From an uncultured Eubacteriales bacterium (GTDB taxonomy: Bacteria; Bacillota; Clostridia; Christensenellales; Pumilibacteraceae), in NCBI GenBank assembly GCA_900543755.1, contig UQSP01000011.1:1-43194 (forward strand): 43,194 nucleotides of DNA, written 5' to 3'. The notes under the pieces were generated by a model. It was not told the DNA's origin and did no database searches. It saw only the letters and a list, made by a program, of their open reading frames with translations. A program made the translations under genes and the position numbers. Below, piece by piece: positions 17,263-25,322 of this stretch. Within the stretch, counting starts at the first letter, position 1, and each line of letters opens with the position of its first letter.

Positions 17263-17745
17263 TTATTTTATTTCCGCAATGCGATAGGTGACGGTATTCC
17301 CCTTATGCTCGAAATCCACGTATTCGTCCTTTTCCGCACCCAGGAAAGCTTTACCGAGAGGCGACTCGTTGCTGATTTTCTTAGGCTCGGAATTAGGGTC
17401 GGACTCGTAAATTCCGACGATTTCGTAAGTGCGGAATTTACCGGGAGCGTCGTCGTCCGCGTCCACGTCTTCCACCGTGACCACGCAGCCCATCTCCACT
17501 TTTTTATAGGAAGCTTTTTTCTCGTAAACTTCGCAATTGGACAGCACGCCTTCAAGCTCCACTATTCTGGCTTCAAGCTTGCCCTGCTCTGCTTTGGCGA
17601 TGTCGTACTCGGCGTTTTCGGACAAATCGCCGAAAGCGCGCGCTTCCTGAATCTTTTTAACGGCGTTTTTCCTGCCCTCGTTTTTAAGATACTTAAGCTC
17701 TTCTTCGAATTCCTTCTTTTTTTCCGCCGTTATGAAAACTGCCAT
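17263..17745 (-). CDS. greA: Transcription elongation factor GreA
   Basis: 160 residues, the typical size. The N-terminal coiled coil (about 5-75) contains ARAFGDLSENAEYDIAKAEQ, the loop whose acidic residues reach the RNA polymerase active site. The C-terminal domain (80-160) has the NESPLGKAFLG motif. GreA rescues backtracked polymerase by stimulating cleavage of the transcript 3' end. AGGCAGG precedes the ATG. Transcription should start about 195 nt upstream at a perfect SigA promoter, leaving a structured leader. Confidence 0.97.
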   Translation of the reverse strand: MAVFITAEKKKEFEEELKYLKNEGRKNAVKKIQEARAFGDLSENAEYDIAKAEQGKLEARIVELEGVLSNCEVYEKKASYKKVEMGCVVTVEDVDADDDAPGKFRTYEIVGIYESDPNSEPKKISNESPLGKAFLGAEKDEYVDFEHKGNTVTYRIAEIK

Positions 17746-17940
17746 TTTTTTGTACCTGCCTTATAATATTAAACGCGCGGACCTGAGGGTCTTTGCGCAT
17801 TGTGTACGATATTAACCGCTTAAACGAACGGTTCTGTTTTACTGACGCAACAAGCGTCCCCGTCCGTCAAAGCTTTTTCCGACTTAATTTTATTGCCGCC
17901 CGATTGTTTCGGACGGCGACGATATATTTTATTCCCTATT
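17746..17940 (-). promoter_or_regulatory. Structured 5' leader of greA
   Basis: About 195 nt between the predicted start site and greA. A 9-bp stem with one G-U pair and a 5-nt loop lies at 17895-17917. Its promoter-proximal arm can pair instead with CGGACGG at 17860-17866, an alternative fold. Further hairpins are at 17844-17858 (GACGC/GCGTC), 17814-17833 (AACCG/CGGTT) and 17780-17791 (GACC/GGTC). It matches no riboswitch class I know. Confidence 0.5.
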
Positions 17941-17945
17941 TTGTT

Positions 17946-17974
17946 ATTATATACTTTATTTAAAGTTTTGTCAA
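17946..17974 (-). promoter_or_regulatory. Consensus SigA promoter of greA-lysS
   Basis: Perfect TTGACA (17969-17974) and TATAAT (17946-17951) on the minus strand with a 17-bp spacer. Confidence 0.85.
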
Positions 17975-17993
17975 TTCTTTTGCCGACGGCGGC

Positions 17994-19178
17994 TTATCGT
18001 GCGGTTTCCTTTAAAAACTCGCCTATTCGGGCGACCGCCTCTTTAAGCGCGGACAGCTTTGTGGCGTAACTGCACCTTACGAAATACTTGCCGCTTTCCC
18101 CGAACGCCGAGCCCGGCACCACCGCGACGTGCTTGGAGTAAAGCAGTTTTTCGGCAAACTCGTCGCCCGTCATGCCCGTGCTTTTGACCGAAGGAAAGAC
18201 GTAAAACGCGCCCTGCGGCTTAAAACAGGTAAGCCCCATACGGTCAAACTCCGCAGTGAGATACCTTCTGCGCACGTCGTAGGAAGCGCGCATATCCTCC
18301 ACCGAGCTGTATCCGTCCTGACGGCCCAAACGCAAAGCCGCCTCTCCGCCTGCCTGAGAGCAGGTGGCGGCGCACATAATCGTATACTGATGAATCTTGT
18401 ACATTTGCGAAACAAGTTCTTTTGGCGCGGCGACGTACCCAAGCCGCCAGCCCGTCATGGCAAACGCTTTGGAAAAACCGTTGACCACGATTGTACGCTC
18501 CCGCATATCGGGCAGCGAGGCAATCGAACAGTGTCTTTCCTTGGTGTAAGTAAGCTCCGCATAAATTTCGTCGGATACGACGACAAGGTCGTGCTTTACA
18601 ATCGAGGGGACTATTTTTAAAAGCTCCTCTTTGGTCATGATTGCGCCCGTGGGATTATTGGGATACGCCATGATAATCGCTTTGGTGCGCGGAGTCACCG
18701 CCCCTTCGATAAGCGAGGGGGTAAGCTTAAAGCCGTCCTCGGCGCGCGCGTTTACCGCAACGGGAATACCGCCGCTGAGTAAAACGGCAGGCGCGTAACT
18801 GACGTAGCAAGGAGAAGGTATAAGCACCTCGTCCCCCGCAGATACGACCGTGCGCATGGCAAGGTCAATCGCCTCGCTTGCGCCTATCGTTACTATTATT
18901 TCTTCGCCCGGGTCGTAAGAAAGGGAAAATCTGCCGTTTAAATACAAAGCTATTTCTTCCCTGAGCGACAAAAGTCCCGCGTTGGAGGTATATTGGGTGC
19001 GCCCCGCCTGAACGGACTTTATGGCGGCGTCGCGGATTTCCCACGGGGTGACGAAATCGGGTTCGCCCACGCCCAAAGAAATACAGTCGTCAAGCTCGGA
19101 CGCGATGTCGAAAAAGCGCCGTATACCGCTTTTAGGCAGGTCTTTTACGCGTTGATTTATAAATCTGTCGTAGTTCAT
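17994..19178 (-). CDS. Class I/II PLP-dependent aminotransferase
   Basis: 394 residues of the aspartate-aminotransferase fold I family. Visible are LGVGEPDF near 35, YPNNPTGA near 172 (Asn contact to PLP), VSDEIYAEL near 200, and the Schiff-base lysine in NGFSKAFAMTGWRLGY near 235; FVRCSYA near the C-terminus carries the carboxylate-binding Arg. Such enzymes transfer amino groups between amino acids and 2-oxoglutarate, and the AspC/PatA/Dat-like group cannot be separated by sequence reading. Its ATG overlaps the stop of the Lrp/AsnC regulator gene (ATGA), suggesting that the regulator controls this amino-acid step. Confidence 0.9.
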   Translation of the reverse strand: MNYDRFINQRVKDLPKSGIRRFFDIASELDDCISLGVGEPDFVTPWEIRDAAIKSVQAGRTQYTSNAGLLSLREEIALYLNGRFSLSYDPGEEIIVTIGASEAIDLAMRTVVSAGDEVLIPSPCYVSYAPAVLLSGGIPVAVNARAEDGFKLTPSLIEGAVTPRTKAIIMAYPNNPTGAIMTKEELLKIVPSIVKHDLVVVSDEIYAELTYTKERHCSIASLPDMRERTIVVNGFSKAFAMTGWRLGYVAAPKELVSQMYKIHQYTIMCAATCSQAGGEAALRLGRQDGYSSVEDMRASYDVRRRYLTAEFDRMGLTCFKPQGAFYVFPSVKSTGMTGDEFAEKLLYSKHVAVVPGSAFGESGKYFVRCSYATKLSALKEAVARIGEFLKETAR

Positions 19179-19663
19179 GGCTGTACTATAAGCCTCTTGG
19201 TTTCGGGTTTATCGATGACTACGCCGTCGATTTTATACTTTTTGAGAATAAAATGCGTGGCGGTGGACAGTACTTTATCGATGACCGACAGCTTTTCGCT
19301 GACGAAACGCGCCGCGTCGCGCAGCGTGCGCCCCTCCACAAACACGGCAAGGTCGTAAGCGCCGCTCATGAGATACATGCTTTTTACTTCGTCAAACTGA
19401 TAAATGTATTCGGCAATCTCGTCAAAGCCCTTTTCCCTTACGGGCGCGACCTTAACCTCGATAAGCGCCTCCACGAAATCCCTGGCGGTTTTTTCGTCGT
19501 TGACGACAGCGGTGTATTTGACGATTACTCCGCTTTTTTCCAGTGCTTTAACGCACTTTTCGACTTCTTTTACCTCTGCGCCCAGCATTTCCGCCATTTC
19601 GTCCGCGGAGGTGCGCGCGTCGTCTTTGAGTATACTCAGAATTTTGTCCTGCAATTTTTCCAT
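19175..19663 (-). CDS. Lrp/AsnC-family transcriptional regulator
   Basis: 162 residues with an N-terminal winged helix-turn-helix (LSILKDDARTSADEMAEMLG, about 8-28) and a C-terminal RAM ligand-binding domain (about 65-150). These feast/famine regulators bind DNA as octamers and respond to amino acids. AAAGGCGG precedes the ATG. It is translationally coupled to the aminotransferase gene, so local control of amino-acid metabolism is the natural inference. Confidence 0.92.
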   Translation of the reverse strand: MEKLQDKILSILKDDARTSADEMAEMLGAEVKEVEKCVKALEKSGVIVKYTAVVNDEKTARDFVEALIEVKVAPVREKGFDEIAEYIYQFDEVKSMYLMSGAYDLAVFVEGRTLRDAARFVSEKLSVIDKVLSTATHFILKKYKIDGVVIDKPETKRLIVQP

Positions 19664-19747
19664 AACATACCGCCTTTGCCGAAACCGTATTTTGTTCGGC
19701 GCCCAAAACTTATTCCGATTTATTAGTTCCGTTTATGCGAAAACCGT

Positions 19748-19789
19748 TTGTTCCGCAGGGTTTCAGCCCGCCTTAAAAAACGGAACAAT
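19748..19789. other. Inverted repeat between aconitase and Lrp-family genes
   Basis: TTGTTCCG and CGGAACAA are 8-bp inverted arms around a spacer that itself contains a small GGG/CCC stem. There is no T-tract after it on the minus strand, so a terminator is unlikely; operator or RNA structure are both possible. Confidence 0.35.
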
Positions 19790-19860
19790 ACGGTCCCCGA
19801 CTGTTTTTTTAAACTTATTTACGGCTTATTCTTTGCCGCACTTTCGGCTTGGTTTCGCCG

Positions 19861-21774
19861 TCAGTTGCTTTTCTTAAGGCTGTTAAGCACGCCGCCCGCA
19901 AGGATAAACTTGCGCTGACGGGCTGAAAGCGGCATATCGCACACGACGTCAAAGCCTTTGGTCACGTTTTTAACGGTTATTTCGCCGCCCTTTTCCACCT
20001 GACTTACAGCGTTTTCGATAACCAGCTCGTCCCCGTTTTCGATTTTGTCGTAATCGGCTTCGTTTTTAAATGTAAGCGGCAGTATTCCGCTGTTGATGAG
20101 GTTGTCGCGGTGAATACGCGCGAAAGATTTTGCGACTACTCCCTTTATGCCCAGGTAAAGCGGCACAAGTGCGGCGTGCTCTCTCGACGAGCCCTGTCCG
20201 TAATTGGACCCTGCCACGATGAATCCGCCTCCGTTAGCCTTTGCGCGCGCGGGGAACTCGGGGTCGACGGGCTCCATGCAGTGTTCGGAAAGGTAAGGAA
20301 TGTTGGAGCGGTACGGCAGAAGCTTGGAGTTAGAGGGCATAATGTGGTCGGTGGTGATATTGTCCTCCGCTTTAAGAAGCACCTTTCCCGACACTTTTTC
20401 GGGTAAAGCCACGTTAAGCGGGAACGGTTTGATGTTGGGACCCCTTACCACAGTAACGTCCTTAAAGTCCTTGGGGTCGAGAATGAGATTGTCGTTTACC
20501 TCGAATTTGTCGGGCATTGCCACCTCGAAGCACTCTTCGCGCGACGGGTCGGTAAAATAACCCTTTATCGCGGTGTAAGCCGCGGTCTCGGGGGAAACGA
20601 GGTACACGCTTGCGGAGGCTGTTCCGCTGCGAGCGTAGAAGTTACGGTTGAAAGTACGCACGGATACGGCGTTGTTTTTGGGCGACTGACCCATGCCTAT
20701 ACAGGGGCCGCACGCACACTCCAGCACTCTTGCGCCCGCGTTTATCATGTCCGCCAGCGCGCCGTTTTCCGCAAGCATGGCAAACACCTGTCTGGAACCC
20801 GGGCTTATCGTAAGGCTGACCTCGGGATTAACCCTTTTGCCCTTGAGTATGGCCGCCACTTTCATAAGGTCGCGGTAAGACGAGTTGGTGCAGCTGCCGA
20901 TGCACACCTGGTCGACTTTAATGTCTTCAAGCTCCGACACCTTTTTAACGTTGTCGGGAGAATGCGGGCATGCCGCAAGGGGAACAAGCTCGCCTAAATC
21001 TATGACGATTTCCTCGTCGTAAGCGGAATTTTCGTCGGCGGAAAGCGGTATAAAATCCTTTTCCCTGCCCTGAGCGGCAAGGAACGCTTTAGTCTGCTCG
21101 TCCGAGGGGAAAATCGAGGTGGTAGCGCCCAGTTCCGCGCCCATGTTGGTGATGGTCGCGCGCTCGGGCACGGTGAGGGTCTTGACTCCTTCGCCGCAGT
21201 ATTCGATTACTTTGCCCACGCCGCCCTTGACGGTCATTATGCGCAGTACTTCCAGAATAACGTCCTTTGCGGTAACGTTGGGCTTAAGCTTGCCCTTAAG
21301 CTCCACTTTGACGACTTTGGGCATAATAAGGTGCAAAGCGCCGCCGCCCATGGCTACCGCCACGTCCAGTCCGCCCGCGCCGATGGCAAGCATGCCTATG
21401 CCGCCCGCCGTGGGAGTATGACTGTCGGAGCCGATAAGCGTCTGACCGGGAACGCCGAAACGCTCGATGTTTATCTGATGGCAGATGCCGTTGCCGGGTT
21501 TACTGACGAAAATGCCGTGCTTGAGCGCCACGGACTGAATATAAGCGTGGTCGTCGGCGTTTTCAAAGCCCGACTGAATGGTATTGTGGTCTATGTACGC
21601 CACCGAACGCAGCGTCTTTACCTTGTCGATGCCCAGTGCCTCGAACTGTAAGTACGCCATCGTTCCCGTGGAATCCTGAGTAAGAGTCTGGTCGATGCGG
21701 ATGGCGATTTCCTCGCCCGCAATCATGCTGCCCGTGACGAGATGAGTGCCTATGATTTTACGTGTAAGATTCAT
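19861..21774 (-). CDS. Aconitate hydratase
   Basis: 637 residues from the ATG at 21774, chosen because GGAG precedes it and NLTRKIIGTHL is the usual beginning of this shorter, clostridial-type aconitase. The [4Fe-4S] ligands are visible as Cys in CIGSCTNSSY near residue 300 and CACGPCIGMG near 367. Substrate-binding SDSHTPT lies near 112 and the C-terminal swivel motif YGQGSSREHAAL near 540. The enzyme isomerises citrate to isocitrate via cis-aconitate. A strong promoter lies just upstream, divergent from an unknown gene. No other TCA-cycle gene is in the window. Homology to 3-isopropylmalate dehydratase is general, but the single-chain layout favours aconitase. Confidence 0.93.
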   Translation of the reverse strand: MNLTRKIIGTHLVTGSMIAGEEIAIRIDQTLTQDSTGTMAYLQFEALGIDKVKTLRSVAYIDHNTIQSGFENADDHAYIQSVALKHGIFVSKPGNGICHQINIERFGVPGQTLIGSDSHTPTAGGIGMLAIGAGGLDVAVAMGGGALHLIMPKVVKVELKGKLKPNVTAKDVILEVLRIMTVKGGVGKVIEYCGEGVKTLTVPERATITNMGAELGATTSIFPSDEQTKAFLAAQGREKDFIPLSADENSAYDEEIVIDLGELVPLAACPHSPDNVKKVSELEDIKVDQVCIGSCTNSSYRDLMKVAAILKGKRVNPEVSLTISPGSRQVFAMLAENGALADMINAGARVLECACGPCIGMGQSPKNNAVSVRTFNRNFYARSGTASASVYLVSPETAAYTAIKGYFTDPSREECFEVAMPDKFEVNDNLILDPKDFKDVTVVRGPNIKPFPLNVALPEKVSGKVLLKAEDNITTDHIMPSNSKLLPYRSNIPYLSEHCMEPVDPEFPARAKANGGGFIVAGSNYGQGSSREHAALVPLYLGIKGVVAKSFARIHRDNLINSGILPLTFKNEADYDKIENGDELVIENAVSQVEKGGEITVKNVTKGFDVVCDMPLSARQRKFILAGGVLNSLKKSN

Positions 21775-21819
21775 GTTAAAACTCCGTTTTTTTGCGCTTA
21801 AACGCGCCTTTTTCAATAT

Positions 21820-21848
21820 ATTTTATATAATTTGTCCGCCGTTGTCAA
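21820..21848 (-). promoter_or_regulatory. SigA promoter of the aconitase gene
   Basis: TTGACA (21843-21848) and TAAAAT (21820-21825) on the minus strand with a 17-bp spacer; a leader of about 40 nt follows. Confidence 0.75.
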
Positions 21849-21897
21849 CCGTAGCGCGGTGAAGTAAGTCAATTTTTGCGGAAAAGGGCTTTTTTCC

Positions 21898-21926
21898 TTG
21901 CAAAAAGTGCGGTTTTGCGATATAAT
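21898..21926 (+). promoter_or_regulatory. SigA promoter, predicted leaderless start
   Basis: TTGCAA (21898-21903) and TATAAT (21921-21926) with a 17-bp spacer. Only 7 nt lie between the -10 box and the ATG at 21934, so +1 should fall at the start codon. Confidence 0.8.
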
Positions 21927-21933
21927 CGCTAAC

Positions 21934-22236
21934 ATGAAACTATGGATTAAAACAATGGACGGCGACAGAATAACCGCCTCCCTCACCGCCGAATCGGTCG
22001 GGAATTTATCCGAGGACTCACTTACCGCTGTTTTAAGGGACGCGCTTGCCACCCTCGATTTACCCACTCCGTCGGTACGTGCCACTCACGTCAGCCACCT
22101 TAAAAACTTTAACGTCACGCGCTTTCTGCCCGCCGACTTTGTGGAAAGCGTGGATTTTACCTCCATGACGGTGGAATCTCTTTTAAACGGAAAGGAAAAA
22201 CGTCCGCACAAACGCAATCCGCTTGACGAAGCTTAA
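21934..22236 (+). CDS. Small unknown protein (100 residues), predicted leaderless
   Basis: A 100-residue soluble protein beginning MKLWIKTMDGDRI and ending in a basic, proline-containing tail (KRPHKRNPLDEA). No family recognised. The ATG at 21934 is preferred: the frame extends upstream only through the promoter itself. There is no Shine-Dalgarno sequence, matching a leaderless transcript. It is divergent from the aconitase gene and followed by two consecutive plus-strand terminators. Its dedicated promoter and terminators argue that it is a real gene. Confidence 0.75.
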   Translation: MKLWIKTMDGDRITASLTAESVGNLSEDSLTAVLRDALATLDLPTPSVRATHVSHLKNFNVTRFLPADFVESVDFTSMTVESLLNGKEKRPHKRNPLDEA

Positions 22237-22253
22237 AAAATGCCGGTAATCCT

Positions 22254-22276
22254 AACCGAAAAATGCGGTTTTTTTT
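22254..22276 (+). terminator. Intrinsic terminator after the 100-residue gene
   Basis: AACCG (22254-22258), 7-nt loop, CGGTT (22266-22270), followed by a run of T. Confidence 0.75.
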
Positions 22277-22327
22277 AAGTAAACCTTAAAGTTCAGACAT
22301 TTTTTACAATATTTAATTAATACGTAA

Positions 22328-22372
22328 AATCCCTCTTTGCCGATTACCGAAAAAGGGGGGATTGATTTTTTT
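22328..22372 (+). terminator. Second, stronger plus-strand terminator
   Basis: AATCCCTCTTT (22328-22338) pairs with AAAGGGGGGATT (22352-22363), allowing two G-U pairs, and seven T residues follow at 22366-22372. It insulates the convergent cardiolipin synthase gene. Confidence 0.7.
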
Positions 22373-22386
22373 AACCGTTCCCGATA

Positions 22387-22398
22387 AACGATATCGTT
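22387..22398. other. Perfect 12-bp palindrome near the 3' end of cls
   Basis: AACGATATCGTT lies about 20 bp past the cls stop codon, in the convergent gap. There is no adjacent promoter, so its meaning is unclear. Confidence 0.3.
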
Positions 22399-22418
22399 AC
22401 GGACAAAGCGTCGATGTT

Positions 22419-23963
22419 TTACAATAACGGCGCTATTACGGCGAGAAGAAGCTCCGACAACTTTGTGAGAAAAGGACGGTTTTCCCATTTTTCCAAAGTT
22501 ATTTCCTCCGATTGGGCGACCGCCGACAGAAAATCGTCGCGCATTTTGTCCACGGACGGGTCGCGCATTATAAGAGTGCCGCACTCGAAATGCAGCAGCA
22601 TACTGCGGTAATCACAGTTTACCGTACCTATAAAGGCGTATTTGTCGTCGACTATTATGTTTTTGGCGTGATTGAACCCCGGGGTGTATTCGTAAATTTT
22701 GCCGCCCGCTTTCAGTATGTCGCCGTAGTGTCCGCGCGTCATGGCGAAAATAAGTTTTTTGTCGGGAATATGCGGAACCAGAATCCTAACGTCCACACCG
22801 CTTTTCGCCGCAAGCTGAATCATGTTGATAAAAGAGTTGTCGATGATAAGATAGGGCGTGGAAATATACAGGTATTTTTCCGCCGCGACCGTAAGCGACT
22901 CGAACAAATGATATGCGGGATTAAGCGGATTGGTGGGCCCGTCGCCGAAAGGAAGGACGTAGCCGAAGCCCGATGCGGACGCGTCGGAAACAAAGTCCCT
23001 GAGCTTAAGCGTTTCGCCCGTGGACATAAACCAGATTTCGGAAAACATGAGTTCCAACGCGTACACGGCGTCGCCCGTAATTCTGACCGCGTTGTCGCGC
23101 CAGTGCCCGAAGCGTATCTTTTCGCCCGTGTATTCGTCCGCAAGATTGTCGCCGCCCGTGTAACCGACTTTACCGTCAATTACGGTTATTTTGCGGTGGT
23201 CGCGGTAATTGATGCGCGGATTTATTACAAGGCTCATGGGTTCGTAAACGCAAAGCTCCAGGTTTTCGATGGCGGCGATACGCTTTTTTGTCTTGCGCTT
23301 AAGGCATTTTTTGGAGCCTATATCGTCGTAAATGAATTTTATTTTTACGCCCTCTTTGCCCTTTCTTTCAAGAACGTCTATCACGCTGTCAAGAACTTTG
23401 CCGTCCGAAATTATGAAATATTCCAGATAAACGTATTCTTTCGCGTCCTCGATATCCTTAAGCATACGCCTGTGTTTTTCGGCAACGTCGGGGAAAAACT
23501 CGGTATTTGTATGGCGGTAAACGTCGTAAAACGAGTTGTTGCGCACCGAGTTTACAAGCATCGCGCCGCGCGGATCGGCGCTGTTAAGCCCCTTATACTC
23601 TTCGCCGCTGACCGCCTTGGTCTTAAGGTAGCCGTTTATTTTTTCGGCTTTGCGCTTAGGCACGTTTCTGCCGCCGCCGAAAGTAAAATAAAACACCACT
23701 CCCGCAAAAGGAAGCGCGAGTATGAATATCGTCCAGGAAAGTTTGTAACTTGAATTGATGTCGCGGCGGTAAAGACTGAGTACGACCAATATTCCGATGA
23801 CTTCGGTGAAAATCCTTAAAAACCAAAGATTGTAAATGCCTAAAAGCAGTACCGCGTAAAACGCGATCTGAAGCGCAAGAATCACCAAAGATATTATTAT
23901 TGCAAGCGCCGTCTTTATCACCGCGGCGAAAAGATGCGATTGCCGTCTGCCCACTATTTTCAT
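22419..23963 (-). CDS. cls: Cardiolipin synthase (phospholipase D family)
   Basis: 514 residues. Two N-terminal transmembrane helices (about 12-70) anchor the protein. Two HKD catalytic motifs follow: HRKITVIDGKVGYTGGDN near 258 and HAKNIIVDDKYAFIGTVN near 437. Bacterial cardiolipin synthases of this type condense two phosphatidylglycerol molecules into cardiolipin and glycerol at the membrane. Length, domain order and motifs match the ClsA type. GGGGAAAC precedes the ATG. The gene converges on the 100-residue unknown gene. Confidence 0.95.
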   Translation of the reverse strand: MKIVGRRQSHLFAAVIKTALAIIISLVILALQIAFYAVLLLGIYNLWFLRIFTEVIGILVVLSLYRRDINSSYKLSWTIFILALPFAGVVFYFTFGGGRNVPKRKAEKINGYLKTKAVSGEEYKGLNSADPRGAMLVNSVRNNSFYDVYRHTNTEFFPDVAEKHRRMLKDIEDAKEYVYLEYFIISDGKVLDSVIDVLERKGKEGVKIKFIYDDIGSKKCLKRKTKKRIAAIENLELCVYEPMSLVINPRINYRDHRKITVIDGKVGYTGGDNLADEYTGEKIRFGHWRDNAVRITGDAVYALELMFSEIWFMSTGETLKLRDFVSDASASGFGYVLPFGDGPTNPLNPAYHLFESLTVAAEKYLYISTPYLIIDNSFINMIQLAAKSGVDVRILVPHIPDKKLIFAMTRGHYGDILKAGGKIYEYTPGFNHAKNIIVDDKYAFIGTVNCDYRSMLLHFECGTLIMRDPSVDKMRDDFLSAVAQSEEITLEKWENRPFLTKLSELLLAVIAPLL

Positions 23964-24196
23964 TAGTTTCCCCGTTTTCGGCCCTTTTGTAAGATTTATC
24001 CATAAAGCCGATTGTTAGTTTTTGTTTCTTTACGATTTAAAATTCCCAAGCCGCCGGCGGTATTATAAAACCGATTATTTACCCGCCGCCGTTAACCGAT
24101 AACGTCCCCTCTCCCCTTTCCCGTAAAAAACTATTTCGGGGAAAAAATACCGCTCCGCGTAAAGCGTTTAATCGGTTTTTCCGATTTTAACGTTTG

Positions 24197-24904
24197 TTAA
24201 ATCCGCTTAAGCAGCAAAAGCAGCCTTTTAAAGTTCTTAACGCGGTAATCGGGAGCGCACGCAACGACTCCCTCGCCGCTTTTCTGCTTTTTTGCCTCTT
24301 TTAAGGGAATAAAAAGACAAGTCCTTATCCCCGCGTTTATGCCGCCCGCAATATCCGAAGAAAGGCTGTCGCCGACAATAACCGTTTTATCGCGGGAAAA
24401 ATCGGGAATAAAAGAAAAACACGCGTCGAAAAACGCCTTGTCGGGTTTTACGAACCCCACGCGCTCCGAGATAAAAATTCCGTTGAAATAACGCGCTATT
24501 CCCGCTATTTCGATGCGGCGGTCCTGAACGGCGGCGGTACCGTTGGACACAAGATACAGACGGTACCTTTTGTGTGCCTTTTTAAGAAAACTCTTTGCGC
24601 CGCGCACGAAAAAAACACTGTTTTTTAAGTTTTCCTCGTAAAGTTGCTTTGCCTTAAAAGCGTCCGCCGAAACACCGAGTTCCCGAAAAAGAATCCTGAA
24701 TCTTTCGACCAGAATCTGCTCGCGCGGCATTTCGCCCCTTTCCAGCTTTTTCCACATCTGCGCATTGACCGCGCTGTAAAGCCGAATAACGGATTTCCCG
24801 CGACGGAGTCCCATGGCGGCAAGAGTTTTTTTTATCGCCTTTTTTTCGGATTTTCGAAAGGACAGCAACGTGTCGTCGAGGTCCAGTAAAACGTTTTCAA
24901 TCAT
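24197..24904 (-). CDS. HAD-family hydrolase, YjjG/YfnB-type nucleotidase
   Basis: 235 residues with all HAD motifs: DLDDT (nucleophile Asp8, acid Asp10), VSNGT near 128, the Lys in GFVKPDK near 157, and GDSLSSDI near 185. A helical cap fills the region between motifs 1 and 2. The sequence resembles YjjG/YfnB-like noncanonical pyrimidine nucleotidases, which remove phosphate from dUMP-like nucleotides, though HAD substrate calls are uncertain. A near-perfect promoter ends 6 nt before the ATG and there is no ribosome site, so the mRNA is predicted leaderless. It may be cotranscribed with downstream cls, but 233 bp separate them. Confidence 0.87.
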   Translation of the reverse strand: MIENVLLDLDDTLLSFRKSEKKAIKKTLAAMGLRRGKSVIRLYSAVNAQMWKKLERGEMPREQILVERFRILFRELGVSADAFKAKQLYEENLKNSVFFVRGAKSFLKKAHKRYRLYLVSNGTAAVQDRRIEIAGIARYFNGIFISERVGFVKPDKAFFDACFSFIPDFSRDKTVIVGDSLSSDIAGGINAGIRTCLFIPLKEAKKQKSGEGVVACAPDYRVKNFKRLLLLLKRI

Positions 24905-24910
24905 AATCGG

Positions 24911-24939
24911 AATATAACACTTTTTACAGTAAATGTCAA
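24911..24939 (-). promoter_or_regulatory. SigA promoter, predicted leaderless start
   Basis: TTGACA (24934-24939) and TATATT (24911-24916) on the minus strand, spacer 17 bp; six bases then the ATG of the HAD gene at 24904. Confidence 0.82.
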
Positions 24940-25322
24940 TACGTTTGGGTGTTTAACCGTTTCCGCCCTTTGAGTGAAAACTTAAAAGGTTAAGCATGAA
25001 ACGGCTTTTGACTTGCGGCTCAAAAAAAATAAAACTTTTGCCGCAGCAAGTTAAACCTGAAAAAATCTGACTTACCCGCTTTTTAAATAACCGTACTTAC
25101 AATTTTTTGCAGTAAAAAAGTCCCGAGGGTACAAACGGGACTTTTTGTCTTTTGGATATGTAAGCGCAATCGTCGGCTTAAATGAAGCGTTTTACGGTCA
25201 GGGGCGGTAAAAAAAACATTACCGATTGATATATACGACCTGAATTTTTACCCTGACGTAACGAAAACGCGACTTAACCGCCAAAACCTATTTATGAATA
25301 CAAAGTTTTATCTTTGTAAATT
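24940..25322. other. Intergenic region with bidirectional terminator
   Basis: About 380 bp with no gene. The only clear element is the hairpin at 25115-25146; the rest is AT-rich and unremarkable. Confidence 0.5.
25115..25146 (-). terminator. Bidirectional intrinsic terminator
   Basis: AAAAAGTCCCG (25115-25125) and CGGGACTTTTT (25136-25146) form an 11-bp stem with a 10-nt loop. T-runs occur on both strands. It lies about 180 nt past the oxidoreductase gene, whose transcript it probably ends. Confidence 0.75.

Noticed and set aside
22512..23753. 413-residue plus-strand open frame
   Set aside because: It is exactly antisense to the cls gene, which has both HKD motifs; the frame has no family motif and arises from codon bias.
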